64,000 bases of DNA from Vibrio toranzoniae (GCF_024347655.1 NZ_AP025514.1:1860001-1924000); one strand, 5' to 3'; shown: positions 39,026 through 48,710, numbered from the stretch's first letter. Program-made: numbers and translations. Notes: generated from the letters alone by a model not told the origin.

Positions 39026-40768
39026 ATGTATACACTCCGCCCGTACCAAGCTGACTCCGTAAAATCAGTGATTCATTACTTCAGAAAACACCAAACTCCA
39101 GCGGTTTTGGTACTGCCAACCGGGGCAGGCAAAAGCCTTGTGATTGCTGAACTAGCAAGGCTTGCGAAGGGCCGCGTTCTGGTGCTGGCTCACGTTAAAG
39201 AACTGGTAGAGCAAAATCATGAAAAATATGAAGGTTATGGGTTAAAAGGCTCAATTTTTTCTGCTGGTTTAGGCCGCAAAGAGACCGACCAACAAGTGGT
39301 ATTCGCGTCGGTTCAATCCGTGGTTCGTAACCTCGATTCATTCTCCAATCAATTTTCACTTTTAGTTATCGATGAATGCCACCGTGTGCCTGACGAAAAG
39401 AATAGTAGCTACCAGAAAGTAATCACTCACTTACGTGAAAATAATTCGGGAATTAAGGTCCTTGGATTAACAGCGACCCCTTATCGTCTTGGTATGGGAT
39501 GGATTTATCAATATCACACCCGCGGACAAGTGCGCTCAGACGAGCCACGTTTCTTTCGAGACTGTATCTTTGAGCTGCCCATTCGTTACCTACTTGATGA
39601 AGGCTTCTTAACCCCTGCCCGCATGATAGATGCGCCAGTATTGAGTTACGACTTCTCGCAATTAAAGCCAGCAAGCACGGGCCGTTATAAAGAAGCCGAG
39701 TTAGACATGGTGATCGAGCAATCAAAACGCGCTACACCGCAGATTGTCGACCAGATCATTCACCTAGCCCAAGACAAGCTCGGCATCATGGTATTTGCCG
39801 CCACCGTTCGACACGCGCAAGAGATCCTCGGTTTATTGCCGGAAGGTGAAGCATCGATTGTCATTGGTGATACACCTACGTTAGAACGCGACCAAATCAT
39901 CAATGACTTCAAAGAACGTAGAATCAAATTCTTGGTCAACGTGTCAGTTTTGACAACAGGTTTTGATGCACCGCATGTCGATTTAATAGCCATATTGCGC
40001 CCCACAGAGTCCATCAGCTTGTATCAACAAATTGTTGGCCGAGGCTTACGTTTATCTCCAGGCAAAAAAGAGTGTTTAGTGCTGGATTATGCAGGCAACA
40101 GTTACGACCTTTATCAACCTGAGGTAGGCGATCCAAAGCCGGATTCCGACAGTGAGATCATTACGATTCCCTGCCCTGCTTGTGGCTTCAACAACAATTT
40201 TTGGGGCAAACTAGACAGTAATGGCTTCTTACTCGAACATTTTGGTCGTAAATGCCAAGGCTACTTTACCGATGAAGACACAGACGAACGCGAACATTGC
40301 GGCTACCGTTTCCGTGCAAAATACTGCGGTGAATGTGGTGCCGATAACGACATTGCTGCGCGAATTTGTCATGAGTGCGATGCTACTCTGGTTGACCCAG
40401 ACAAAAAGCTTAAAGAAGCACTCAACCTAAAAGATGCCTTGGTGTTTGAGTGTTTGGAAATGGATCTCAACGTGCTTAAAGATGACAAAGGAAAATCACA
40501 ACTTAAAGTCACCTACCGCGGCGAAAACCAGGCACAAGTGCATGAGTTTTGGTCATTAACTACCAAGAAACAGAAGCAGAACTTTAAGGATCAGTTTGTT
40601 CGCCCCCACCTTGCCGACAGACACAGGCCATTTGAAGAGTCCTCACCTACAAAAGTGGTTGCTCACCAACATAGATTCCGCCCGCCTCAATTCGTGATTG
40701 CACGCAAAGTTGGGCGCTTTTGGAAAATGAGAGACAAGATATTCGAAGGTGAGCTTCAGCAGCGCTAA
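39026..40768 (+). CDS. radD: RadD (YejH) superfamily 2 DNA helicase/ATPase
   Basis: A 580-residue protein with motif I LPTGAGKSL, motif II IDECHR, motif III LTATPYRLG and motif VI QIVGRGLRLSPG. A C-terminal zinc-ribbon region contains CPACGFNN and CGECGAD...CHECD. It aligns closely with E. coli RadD, which helps repair double-strand breaks and works with RecA. I chose the ATG giving MYTLRPYQADSV; the frame extends 15 codons upstream. The gene order bcr-rsuA-radD-...-rplY is conserved, with the two-component genes inserted. Confidence 0.93.
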   Translation: MYTLRPYQADSVKSVIHYFRKHQTPAVLVLPTGAGKSLVIAELARLAKGRVLVLAHVKELVEQNHEKYEGYGLKGSIFSAGLGRKETDQQVVFASVQSVVRNLDSFSNQFSLLVIDECHRVPDEKNSSYQKVITHLRENNSGIKVLGLTATPYRLGMGWIYQYHTRGQVRSDEPRFFRDCIFELPIRYLLDEGFLTPARMIDAPVLSYDFSQLKPASTGRYKEAELDMVIEQSKRATPQIVDQIIHLAQDKLGIMVFAATVRHAQEILGLLPEGEASIVIGDTPTLERDQIINDFKERRIKFLVNVSVLTTGFDAPHVDLIAILRPTESISLYQQIVGRGLRLSPGKKECLVLDYAGNSYDLYQPEVGDPKPDSDSEIITIPCPACGFNNNFWGKLDSNGFLLEHFGRKCQGYFTDEDTDEREHCGYRFRAKYCGECGADNDIAARICHECDATLVDPDKKLKEALNLKDALVFECLEMDLNVLKDDKGKSQLKVTYRGENQAQVHEFWSLTTKKQKQNFKDQFVRPHLADRHRPFEESSPTKVVAHQHRFRPPQFVIARKVGRFWKMRDKIFEGELQQR

Positions 40769-40872
40769 TACCTCATTTTTTGAGAACCTAAAGCTCATAA
40801 TTAATCAGGTTCACTTTCTGTTCAGAATTACTTTTTTATACTGAACGCTATCAACCTTCTCTAGGATTCGCT

Positions 40873-41277
40873 ATGTTTAATAAAGCTATGATTTCTTTGT
40901 TTTCTTTAAGCTTAGGCTTACTGGTTTCTGTTGGCGTATGGGCTGATTCAGCTCATAACGGCCATGACCTTGTACAAGATGTCCATAAAGCAGGAACCCG
41001 TATCGAATTTGAAGAAGATCAAGATGAAGTCTATGACGCTGTACGAGCAGGCTATATTCGTCCTTTCTCAGAAATGTACGCAGCGGTCGAAAATGATCTG
41101 CACGGCAGAATTATTAAAGTAGAGCTAGAAGAAGACGATGACGTCTGGGTCTATGAGCTGAAAATCAATTTTCAAAACAACATCATCAAAGTTGAATACA
41201 ATGCTGAAACATTAGAAATGCTGATGATAAAAGGTCGCAACTTTAAAGAAGCTATCAAAAACGACCATCACGAGTAA
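40873..41277 (+). CDS. PepSY-domain periplasmic protein
   Basis: A 134-residue protein with a signal peptide (about 1-25) and a single PepSY-like domain (about 50-130): alpha helix then IIKVELEEDDDVWVYELKI and IIKVEYNAETLEML. The mature part is very acidic. PepSY proteins often sit beside two-component systems and may inhibit a protease or tune the sensor. It lies 64 bp before the response-regulator gene and is probably in the same operon. Confidence 0.75.
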   Translation: MFNKAMISLFSLSLGLLVSVGVWADSAHNGHDLVQDVHKAGTRIEFEEDQDEVYDAVRAGYIRPFSEMYAAVENDLHGRIIKVELEEDDDVWVYELKINFQNNIIKVEYNAETLEMLMIKGRNFKEAIKNDHHE

Positions 41278-41341
41278 GCGCTGAAAAGTTAGCCAGCGAC
41301 ATCAGCAAGATTTAGCCTAAAAATAAGAAGAAGAACCAGTC

Positions 41342-42001
41342 ATGAAAATTTTAGTCGTTGAAGACGAGCCGCGTTTGGGACAACAGATTATTGAAACACT
41401 CGAGGAAGCCGACTGGGTTCCAGAACTTTCTCGAGATGGTATCGATGCACTTTACCGAGCAACATCAGAAGCATGGGACGCGATCGTTCTTGATTTAGGT
41501 TTACCAAAGCTTGATGGGCTAACAATATTAAAAGGCATTCGAGATGAAAACATCAATACACCAGTTATTATCTTGAGCGCTCGTGACACCCTAACTCAGC
41601 GTGTAGAAGGATTAAACGCAGGGGCCGATGATTACATCACTAAACCTTTCGAAATGGTTGAACTAATCGCTCGGATTCGAACTCAACTACGTCGAGCATC
41701 TGGTAGTGCTTCGCCTATCCTTCAGATTGGTGACTTAAGCTTAGACACTCGCAGCTCTAAAGTGCTTTGGCAAGGGCAAGCTGTAAGCCTGACAGCATTA
41801 GAATATAAAGTTGTTGCTTACTTCATGCATAATCAGAACAAAGTCATATCTCGTACTGAGCTCATCGAACATATTTACAAGCAAGACTTCGACCGTGACT
41901 CAAACACTGTCGAAGTGTTTATTGGTCGTATTCGTAAAAAAATCGCACCGAAGATAATCAAAACGGTTCGTGGGCTTGGTTACCAATTAAATGCCGAATA
42001 A
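41342..42001 (+). CDS. OmpR/PhoP-family response regulator
   Basis: A 219-residue regulator. The receiver domain has D51 as phospho-acceptor and K in DDYITKPF. A C-terminal winged helix (about 125-218) has LTALEYKVVAYFMHNQNKV and TVEVFIGRIRKKI. It is the DNA-binding output of the adjacent kinase. The target genes are unknown; autoregulation and control of the PepSY gene are likely from arrangement. Confidence 0.88.
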   Translation: MKILVVEDEPRLGQQIIETLEEADWVPELSRDGIDALYRATSEAWDAIVLDLGLPKLDGLTILKGIRDENINTPVIILSARDTLTQRVEGLNAGADDYITKPFEMVELIARIRTQLRRASGSASPILQIGDLSLDTRSSKVLWQGQAVSLTALEYKVVAYFMHNQNKVISRTELIEHIYKQDFDRDSNTVEVFIGRIRKKIAPKIIKTVRGLGYQLNAE

Positions 42002-42072
42002 CCCTCTCAATATAAGTGGACAGTCTATTCAGATCATCGTAATGCTGACGAGTATAAACTGGCTGGTAATGA

Positions 42073-43422
42073 ATGAACTTAAAAAGAAAAACACTTAAAA
42101 ACACCAGCCTAAAAAGCCGCTTGCTCCTTGCTGCGGCTTTTTGGCTAGGTGCTATGATATTAGCAGCAGGTATCGGTATACCAAAACTGGTTAACGACTA
42201 CCTCGTCGATGACATGAAACAACAGCTTAGCTTAACCATGGATGAGCTAACAGCCAATATCGAAACCAATAATCATGGAGCACTGATAATGGCTGAGCGC
42301 CTTTCAGACCCCAGATTAAACCAACCTTACAGCGGTATCTATTGGCGCGCCTCAACCCAAGATCAAATCATTCGTTCTCGCTCGCTATGGGACAAAGACC
42401 TCACTATAAAACGGTCACCGATACATACGTCAGTCAAAGGGCCTAAAGAGGAGAAACTGATCTATATTGAGCAAGATATCTACCTCCCTGAACTAAGTGA
42501 CCCTGTCACTATAACTATAGGTATGAATGACAACTCATTAGAATCGACACTCAATCAACTCACAGGGCAAGTGTGGCTTATATTACTGCTATTGTTCGTT
42601 GGTGTTTTATTGTTGATAGGTATTCAAGTCAGTTGGTCTCTACTTCCTCTGAATAAGATGCAACGAGAGTTAGCATTACTAAGAAAGGGGGAACAACAAG
42701 GCTTAAGCGATAATTACCCAAAAGAAGTGTCGCCATTAGTGTCTGATCTCAATGCCTTACTCTTCCATTATCAAGAATTGTTGGAGCGAGCTCGTAACCA
42801 CGCAGGCAACCTTTCTCACGCCTTAAAAACACCACTATCGGTTCTCAAAAATGAAATAGAGAGGCTTCCCGATGATGATAAGAAACTCTTACAGGAACCT
42901 ATCCATCAAATTCAAAGCCAAATAGATTATCACCTTGGCCGTGCACGTATGGCAGGCGCAATGAACATCCTTTCGGTTAAGTCGTCGCCCTGTGAACGTG
43001 TCGAGGCAATTGCGATGGCGTTTGACAAAGTCTATGCCGACAACAACGTAACCATGGTCAACGAACTGGATTTAGAACTTGATGTCGCAGTTGAAAAAAC
43101 CGACCTCGATGAAATGCTCGGAAACCTGCTCGAGAACAGCTATAAATGGGCACGTAGTATTATTCGAGTGCACGCCAAGGATCTTACTGACGGCAATGTT
43201 GAATTAATTGTAGAGGATGACGGACAAGGTATCCCTGAAGAAAAACTCGAACAGGTAACGAAGCGAGGTGTTCGTCTTGACGAAACCACACCAGGAACAG
43301 GACTTGGGCTTAATATTGTGAATGAGATGGCACACAGCTATCGTGGCAGCTTAACTTTGGGCAAAAGCTCTATGGGTGGCTTAAGAGCCTCTCTAATCCT
43401 AAAGGTTTCTCAGACTCGTTAG
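42073..43422 (+). CDS. PhoQ-like membrane sensor histidine kinase
   Basis: A 449-residue kinase with two membrane helices (about 15-37 and 168-188) flanking a periplasmic domain of about 130 residues. HAMP-like and HisKA segments follow, with H249 in GNLSHALKTPLSVL, then HATPase N, G1 (DDGQGIPEE) and G2 (GTGLGLNIV) boxes. The periplasmic domain is PhoQ-like in size, so a cation or peptide signal is plausible but not shown. It is the partner of the upstream regulator. Confidence 0.87.
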   Translation: MNLKRKTLKNTSLKSRLLLAAAFWLGAMILAAGIGIPKLVNDYLVDDMKQQLSLTMDELTANIETNNHGALIMAERLSDPRLNQPYSGIYWRASTQDQIIRSRSLWDKDLTIKRSPIHTSVKGPKEEKLIYIEQDIYLPELSDPVTITIGMNDNSLESTLNQLTGQVWLILLLLFVGVLLLIGIQVSWSLLPLNKMQRELALLRKGEQQGLSDNYPKEVSPLVSDLNALLFHYQELLERARNHAGNLSHALKTPLSVLKNEIERLPDDDKKLLQEPIHQIQSQIDYHLGRARMAGAMNILSVKSSPCERVEAIAMAFDKVYADNNVTMVNELDLELDVAVEKTDLDEMLGNLLENSYKWARSIIRVHAKDLTDGNVELIVEDDGQGIPEEKLEQVTKRGVRLDETTPGTGLGLNIVNEMAHSYRGSLTLGKSSMGGLRASLILKVSQTR

Positions 43423-43615
43423 AACCTCGATACCGGTTATTGAGTAAGTTGATAGCTATTACTGTCTAATTCTACCTTTAACCAAAGAGGGTGAATTCTA
43501 TTTTCCAAATTACCCAATATTTGAAAGACGGACCAAACATCATCAACATAAACGTACACTTTATCGACAAACAAATTTTTTAGCCCTCTAAATGAGCTAT
43601 CAAAAAGGATCTTAC

Positions 43616-43644
43616 TTGCTCAATTAATTATGTGATGTTAGTAT
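43616..43644 (+). promoter_or_regulatory. Promoter of rplY
   Basis: TTGCTC, 17-base spacer, TAGTAT, then a GC-rich start region (CCGCGCTCGC), the pattern of a growth-rate-controlled ribosomal promoter. A CACACTCAA...TTGAGGTGTG hairpin lies in the roughly 100-nt leader before rplY. Nothing else is recognisable in the 325-bp gap. Confidence 0.65.
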
Positions 43645-43747
43645 CCGCGCTCGCTTAAGCATGATCTCGTTTATGCCTAAGCATTGCCACACACTCAAGG
43701 TCGCATTGAGGTGTGAAGTTAATTTTTACTAATTTGAGAGTAAAACT

Positions 43748-44026
43748 ATGAAATTTGAAGCAGTAGTACGTACTGAACTAGGTAAAGGTGCGAGCCGCCG
43801 CCTACGTCACGCTGGTAAATTCCCAGCTGTAATCTACGGTGGTGAAGCAGCAGCTGTAGCTATCGAACTTATTCACGATGACGTGATCAACCAAATGGAT
43901 AAGCCTGAATTCTACGAAACAATCACTCTAGTGATTGACGGCGCAGAAGTTAAGGTTAAACCGCAAGACGTTCAACGTCACGCGTTCAAGCCTAAAGTTG
44001 AGCACATGGACTTCATCCGTATCTAA
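43748..44026 (+). CDS. rplY: 50S ribosomal protein L25
   Basis: A 92-residue single-domain L25 that binds 5S r[30 protein letters not shown] and the C-terminal VEHMDFIRI are diagnostic. Codon use is that of a highly expressed gene. It is the last clear core gene before the cassette array. Confidence 0.97.
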   Translation: MKFEAVVRTELGKGASRRLRHAGKFPAVIYGGEAAAVAIELIHDDVINQMDKPEFYETITLVIDGAEVKVKPQDVQRHAFKPKVEHMDFIRI

Positions 44027-44114
44027 TTCCCTACCAAGGAATAAGATTGGATAAATCCAAACCTTCTGCATAGAAAAGATAATCGATCTTACCAGTCGAA
44101 AAATCTAGAAATTC

Positions 44115-44146
44115 GAAACCCCGATGCTACCAACATCGGGGTTTCA
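44115..44146 (+). terminator. Terminator of rplY
   Basis: GAAACCCCGATG / CATCGGGGTTTC perfect 12-bp stem around CTACCAA. Confidence 0.85.
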
Positions 44147-44847
44147 CCGTTTCTGAGCCCTCAAAAACGTCGTAAATCTCGCACAATACACTGAAAATAA
44201 TCAACTTTCCTCTTTCCCACTTTATCCCAGTCTTGCTTGGGTGGACGAAAGGTGAAAGGTGGCAGTAGCACCTAAAACCTGGAAAAATTGAAGTCGGTGC
44301 CGATATTTACTATGGTAGGTTGCCGTCCATTTTCAGCCCTAAAGGGAGTAACCTAACTACCCGACTTAGAGAGTATAATCAAAGATAAGCTTAATTTCCC
44401 TTAGAGATGCTGACACATCAAATCCAACCTTCCCCTAACTGGTTATGATTCATCAACAATCGCTTTGATGACTTCATCTAGCTATGAGTACAAAATAGCA
44501 GAACGGCTACATTCTTTATTTCATAAAATATTTTTCCAATCCGATTCTTTGATATCTATATGATCTCCATAAAGTGTCACTTATCAGCATGAATCAAGGC
44601 TCCACGTTAAGGTGATTCACGTTGACTATATGAGCAAAGCGAAAAGCTAAAACTAAAATTAAAAGGACTAGATAGAACCTCGAATACTGGTTATACACCT
44701 AGCATTAGAACCACACACCAGCACAGTAATCAATTTGTAGTTCATATACCTGCCGACTATTAGTGTATCAACGCCCCGCGTTAAGTGCTCTGCAAATACG
44801 AGCCAAAATGATAGCGAAGCGACACTCAGCCAACTACTTTCCATGCA
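44147..44847. other. Junction between core and cassette array, no intact gene
   Basis: About 700 bp without a convincing gene. It contains a degraded attC-like stretch near 44,766-44,860 (AACGCCCCGCGTTAAGTG... then AGCGAAGCG...CAGCCAAC), resembling the non-VCR attC at 49,630. A 28-base echo of the kinase-gene end lies at 44,666-44,694. Confidence 0.45.
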
Positions 44848-44984
44848 AACGATGGAGCAGAAGAGATATCAAGACTCATCGAAACTTGTCTTCAATACCA
44901 AGCCAAAAATGAGGTACTACAAATCATGCTGGGGATAGGAAAAATAACATTAGCGCCTCCCATCAGTAACGTTTCAGAGCTTAT
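44848..44984 (+). pseudogene. Relic of an IS110-family transposase
   Basis: The frame starting at 44848 reads RLIETCLQYQAKNEVLQ followed by IMLGIGKITLA and ISNVSEL. This resembles the conserved GIGxxTA segment of IS110-type transposases. Only about 45 residues remain, without a start or the catalytic DEDD domain. Some IS110/IS1111 elements insert in attC sites, which fits the position at the array end. Family recognition is from motif memory only. Confidence 0.45.
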
Positions 44985-45027
44985 TATAACGAAGCTCCTT
45001 CGTGTACTTGTAGCTTCATTAGCCCAT

Positions 45028-45237
45028 TTACTGCGCCTTTCTATGTCTTGCGAAGGTGACAACTAAAGCCACCAACGCCAGTAGCTGAAAAAGCCAAAAT
45101 AAAGGAATAAGTCCAAATGGCTCAACTAAAAAACCTTTTTCATCTACGGATGAGCCGATGATGTTATAAACAATTAAACACAAAATACCGCAGATACAGA
45201 AAAGGACGCTTATTTTATACTTACGGAGAAAATTCAT
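45028..45237 (-). CDS. DUF3955 small membrane protein (distal cassette)
   Basis: 69 residues with two hydrophobic helices. VYNIIGSSVDEKGFLVEPFG followed by LIPLFWLF matches the DUF3955 family common in vibrio cassette arrays. The function is unknown. No intact attC is seen on its left, so it is probably the fixed last cassette of the array. Confidence 0.65.
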   Translation of the reverse strand: MNFLRKYKISVLFCICGILCLIVYNIIGSSVDEKGFLVEPFGLIPLFWLFQLLALVALVVTFARHRKAQ

Positions 45238-45322
45238 CGGAACCTCAATATTTGAACATCTAAATGTTGGACATTCTTTAAAGGTACATGGTTCCCCCTA
45301 TAAGTGTAATAAGGCAGACAAG

Positions 45323-45536
45323 TTATAATGCGCATAAAGGTGCGTGCAACACTCCCACTGCACTTAATTTGTACACCGTAAGCACGGAACTAAAACCAAA
45401 AATGCCAAGCGTTGGGAATCCGTCTAAAATGAGAAAGAAAGATGGTTGTTATCTTAAATTCAATACTAAGAGACGGTGTAATATGGGATAAAGATAACGT
45501 CAAAAATTAGCTATTGACGCCATAGCCTCTTGTTAT
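45323..45536 (-). repeat. Degenerate attC (VCR-type)
   Basis: The central block AAAATGCCAAGCGTTGGGAATCC-like sequence and the GCATAAAGGTGCGTGCAAC left arm are VCR-like, but the right end is altered and about 80 bp of unrelated sequence precedes the R' box. The stop codon of the next cassette gene (TAAC) lies inside its right edge. Confidence 0.55.
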
Positions 45537-45958
45537 GTTCGTACTTTTTTCACCTCTGATCTCAATAAAACAATGTGAGCAACCGAGATTGCAGCGATAA
45601 TAAGTGGAATAAATACCGAAACGAGTGATAGCAAAATGTATATTTGAGACATCATTAGTTTTTCCCCAACACTGCCACTATGCGTCCAACCTGCTAAATG
45701 ACCATCAGCAAAAAGCCCAAAAGAACCATAATAGTAAATTGGATACATTAACGCTGACTCTTTCCAATAACCTTTCTGCAAGTACCTAATTGAAACTCCA
45801 GAAATCAGGAATGCTAGTAGGCCACCAAACACTATAAACATAAAATCTGAAGGATATTTGAACGCTGTCCCCAAAAAGCTCCCTTTTGAAACTAAACTCG
45901 CGATAATCATTCCCAAAATGAACGTGATCATAGCGTTTGTTAATCTTAACTCTTTCAT
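45533..45958 (-). CDS. Cassette membrane protein, unknown
   Basis: 141 residues with four hydrophobic helices (about 8-25, 37-55, 68-85 region and 105-130) and a basic C-terminus. I do not recognise the family. The TAA stop overlaps the attC R' box, a sign of an evolved cassette gene. Confidence 0.55.
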   Translation of the reverse strand: MKELRLTNAMITFILGMIIASLVSKGSFLGTAFKYPSDFMFIVFGGLLAFLISGVSIRYLQKGYWKESALMYPIYYYGSFGLFADGHLAGWTHSGSVGEKLMMSQIYILLSLVSVFIPLIIAAISVAHIVLLRSEVKKVRT

Positions 45959-46052
45959 ATTGCCCTCCGCTCGAACAGTATGAAATAGTCTCAGAAAGAA
46001 AATGTATAAAAAAAACTCAAGCTCGACTCATATCTCTTTTTTAACGATGAGC

Positions 46053-46172
46053 TAACGCTAAACTAAGTAGTGAGCAACGCAATACGAAGCCACCGCATGG
46101 CACCTTAAACACATAAATCAACGCATACTAAAAATGCAACACGTTGCGAATCTGCCTTAAGCGCTTTGTTAT
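46053..46172 (-). repeat. attC (VCR-type)
   Basis: Runs from TAACGCTAAACTAAGTAG to GCGCTTTGTTAT. The AATGCAACACGTTGCGAATC centre is a typical VCR inner stem. Confidence 0.85.
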
Positions 46173-46552
46173 AACTCAGTTTCGTCGATGTACTCAATCT
46201 GCTTATTCACAGAAACTGCCAAAACTATTGCGAAAATAATGGCAATAGAGATTCTAAGAAACGCAGATGGAATGAGAGATTGTGTAGAAATGACAAATGG
46301 GCCAGCGAAACCACCGGATATTGCTCCTAGATAAGCTCGCCTCCTACTCCATTTCATCAGCGAGCCACATTCAATACAACGATACTTCGTCCAATGAGAA
46401 CTAAAGAAAAACCAGCTAAATGCAACATTTTTCCGACACTTGGGACATTGTCTAGACTTCATAACTGCCTCGTAAAGATAAACCAAGCTCATATGAAACA
46501 ACCCGATTAAAGAAACATCAAATACACTTGCTAGACTTTCGAGCGAGCTCAT
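46169..46552 (-). CDS. Zinc-ribbon membrane protein (cassette)
   Basis: 127 residues from the first ATG, or 97 if translation starts at the ATG giving MKSRQCPKCRKN (46462), which has GAGG at proper distance and is my preferred start. CPKC and CIEC form a zinc ribbon, followed by two helices near the C-terminus. The function is unknown. The stop overlaps the attC. Confidence 0.55.
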   Translation of the reverse strand: MSSLESLASVFDVSLIGLFHMSLVYLYEAVMKSRQCPKCRKNVAFSWFFFSSHWTKYRCIECGSLMKWSRRRAYLGAISGGFAGPFVISTQSLIPSAFLRISIAIIFAIVLAVSVNKQIEYIDETEL

Positions 46553-46558
46553 GAGTTA

Positions 46559-46680
46559 TAACGCCGCATTAAGGTGTGAGCAACGCTACCACAGACCTAA
46601 ACCATTGCGCCGTAAACACGAAACCCAACCTTGAACTAAAAATGCCAAGCGTTGGGAATCACTCTTAAATGCCTTGTTAG
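46559..46680 (-). repeat. attC (VCR-type)
   Basis: TAACGCCGCATTAAGGTG at the left, AATGCCAAGCGTTGGGAATC inside and CCTTGTTAG at the right. Confidence 0.9.
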
Positions 46681-46684
46681 CTGC

Positions 46685-47098
46685 TTACTCTCCACTTTCA
46701 AAGTAAGCAAAAACTTCCGCACCAGTCATATTTTGTGTTTCATTTTTAAATTCGTAGTATTCGGGCTTTTCATCAATGAATATTTGATGAGTTAACTTGT
46801 AGTCATCCCCAGGCATCAGCAACCCAACAGGAAGGTGATACTGATTACTTGGCACTAAAAAGTAAAACAAGTGGGTACCGCATTGACCGCAGAAACCTCT
46901 TTCTGCCCAATCTGATGATTGGTACCTTACAATATTTGATTCACCTGATATTTCAACTGAATCAGCGCAATCAATAGCTAACATCGGACCGCCTGACCAA
47001 GTTCTACACATACTACAATGGCAAGCCGCCAATTCGTAACTGGCGTACTCTACTTCCAATTTAACCGAGCCACATAAACACTTTCCTTTACCTTTCAT
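46685..47098 (-). CDS. GFA-family zinc protein (cassette)
   Basis: 137 residues of the GFA/DUF636 family, related to glutathione-dependent formaldehyde-activating enzyme. Zinc ligands are visible in GKCLCGSVKLE, CHCSMCR and FCGQCGTHLF. The real substrate of such cassette proteins is unknown. Confidence 0.8.
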   Translation of the reverse strand: MKGKGKCLCGSVKLEVEYASYELAACHCSMCRTWSGGPMLAIDCADSVEISGESNIVRYQSSDWAERGFCGQCGTHLFYFLVPSNQYHLPVGLLMPGDDYKLTHQIFIDEKPEYYEFKNETQNMTGAEVFAYFESGE

Positions 47099-47141
47099 GA
47101 ATCCTCCAATCTTTGCAATGTGTGTGAAAACTCTTGTCAGC

Positions 47142-47262
47142 TGACGCTAAGCTAAGTAGTGAGCAACACTGCCACCAAACTAAGCCATTGTGCCTTAATC
47201 ACTAAAGCTGATTCAAACTGAAACTGCCAAGCGTTGCGAATCTGCTTAAATTATTTGTTATA
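47142..47262 (-). repeat. attC (VCR-type)
   Basis: From TGACGCTAAGCTAAGTAG to TTATTTGTTAT, with CTGCCAAGCGTTGCGAATC in the centre. Confidence 0.85.
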
Positions 47263-47373
47263 TGTACGTCACAAACATCACACTTCCATCCCTATAATGG
47301 AACAATCCTAGATTTCAATTAAACAAAAGCTTACATTGACCACATTTATTGCTTGATTAGAGTTCCCAGAATA

Positions 47374-47673
47374 ATGCTAATGAAAATGCTGAGGTTACTA
47401 AAACAATCTATTGCTCTGTTTTGGGTAATGTTGATACTAAGTTTTGTAGTCAACTATTCAGGCGTTCACAATGAAATGACATTTACAATTTTAGGAGTAT
47501 CTCTTTTCACATCTGCGGTCATTACTTGGTTATTACCACTCATAATCGTACTAGCTAACAGTGAAGTCCAGAGAAAAGGAATGATACTATTCCTATCATT
47601 AGGCTTCCCCGTCTTCGGTGGAATAATTAGCTATTTGATTCTAAGTAAACAGGTAAGAACGACGACAATGTAA
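47374..47673 (+). CDS. Three-helix membrane protein, reversed in its cassette (copy 1)
   Basis: 99 residues with three hydrophobic segments (about 10-28, 33-55, 72-92) and positively charged ends. It runs against the direction of the array, so it must carry its own promoter in the roughly 100 bp upstream. A close paralog with the same upstream region lies at 54081-54380 inside the integrative element. The start is the ATG opening MLMKMLRLL. No family is recognised. A toxin or immunity-like role is possible but not shown. Confidence 0.6.
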   Translation: MLMKMLRLLKQSIALFWVMLILSFVVNYSGVHNEMTFTILGVSLFTSAVITWLLPLIIVLANSEVQRKGMILFLSLGFPVFGGIISYLILSKQVRTTTM

Positions 47674-47690
47674 GGACGAACCACTTTGCA

Positions 47691-47813
47691 TATCGCCGCA
47701 TTAAGGTGTGAGCAACGCTACCACTGAACCTAACGATACCACCGTAAACACTAAACCCAACGATGGAATGAAAAATGCCAAGCGTTGGGAATCACTCTTA
47801 AATGCTTTGTTAG
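47691..47813 (-). repeat. attC (VCR-type)
   Basis: TATCGCCGCATTAAGGTG at the left (one change from TAACGCC), AATGCCAAGCGTTGGGAATC inside, GCTTTGTTAG at the right. Confidence 0.88.
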
Positions 47814-47822
47814 GCAAACGCG

Positions 47823-48491
47823 TTATCGAAAGTTTTTGAGTACTTTGTATTTAACACTATGGTTATTAGCCTCAATAATCTCTACTTGAGCACCTTTATA
47901 CCCGATTACTTTTGATGAATTTAAGTCATATTCAACATCATTTGTAAACGCAGCTCGTGCTTGACCATTGCTGAATTCGCGATAGCTAATATTGATTTTA
48001 TTACCAACTTTACCCGAGTAGAGTAGTGTCTGTTGAAAAGATAGCATGTCGTTCGTTGTATGCTTGATATCTTTAAACTCGGCAGATGCACACACCGTAC
48101 CTCCTAAAGTAGAAACACCACAAATTTCTCGGGTTTTCTGATCTACGTACATGCCACCATAAGGGTCTGCTAATGCGCTAGCTTGAACCATACCGTATTG
48201 TGTCGGTGTATAGAAAATTTTGTTTTGGCTGTGTCCTATTTGCGTATAAATGCCCGGAGAAAAAGTGTAACCACCGAGCACACCTACGGAGGTGCTGTGC
48301 TTCAAAGATATCGCATTCACTGTGGTTTGCTTTCCTTTCGCTAGCATTTCATCCCCCACATAAGCTACAGCCTCAACACCGATCGGCGGGTGATCAATAA
48401 GTGTTTCTTCAACACCTCCACCATTATGTTTTAGTGAAGTACAGCCAGATAAAACGCTAAAGCTAGCTAAAACCAGCAGAATATTTCGCAT
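47823..48491 (-). CDS. Cassette-encoded lipoprotein
   Basis: 222 residues with a lipoprotein signal (lipobox LSGC, Cys about 17). The mature part is beta-rich with repeated YDL/YKV-type strands. No family is recognised. It is probably anchored to the outer membrane. Confidence 0.65.
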   Translation of the reverse strand: MRNILLVLASFSVLSGCTSLKHNGGGVEETLIDHPPIGVEAVAYVGDEMLAKGKQTTVNAISLKHSTSVGVLGGYTFSPGIYTQIGHSQNKIFYTPTQYGMVQASALADPYGGMYVDQKTREICGVSTLGGTVCASAEFKDIKHTTNDMLSFQQTLLYSGKVGNKINISYREFSNGQARAAFTNDVEYDLNSSKVIGYKGAQVEIIEANNHSVKYKVLKNFR

Positions 48492-48576
48492 AAATTTGCC
48501 CTTTATACTTTATGGAATGAAAGACCATATAATAACTAAGTTCAATCAGACATACGATAAGTTTGAATAGTTTGCC

Positions 48577-48697
48577 TAACGCCCAATTAAGTAGCTGACA
48601 ACGCTACCAAATACTCTCAAATTTACCACCGGAATCACTAAAGCTAAACCGAACTGAAAATGCCAAGCGTTGGCAGTCTGCTTAAATTGCTTGTTAT
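48577..48697 (-). repeat. attC (VCR-type)
   Basis: TAACGCCCAATTAAGTAG to TTGCTTGTTAT, with AATGCCAAGCGTTGGCAGTC inside. Confidence 0.88.
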
Positions 48698-48710
48698 ATG
48701 TGTTCTGCGC

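Noticed and set aside
44150..44350. Possible riboswitch-like sequence ending GGTAGGTTGCCGTCC after rplY
   Set aside because: The ending resembles a GEMM element but the rest of the conserved core is missing and no gene follows.
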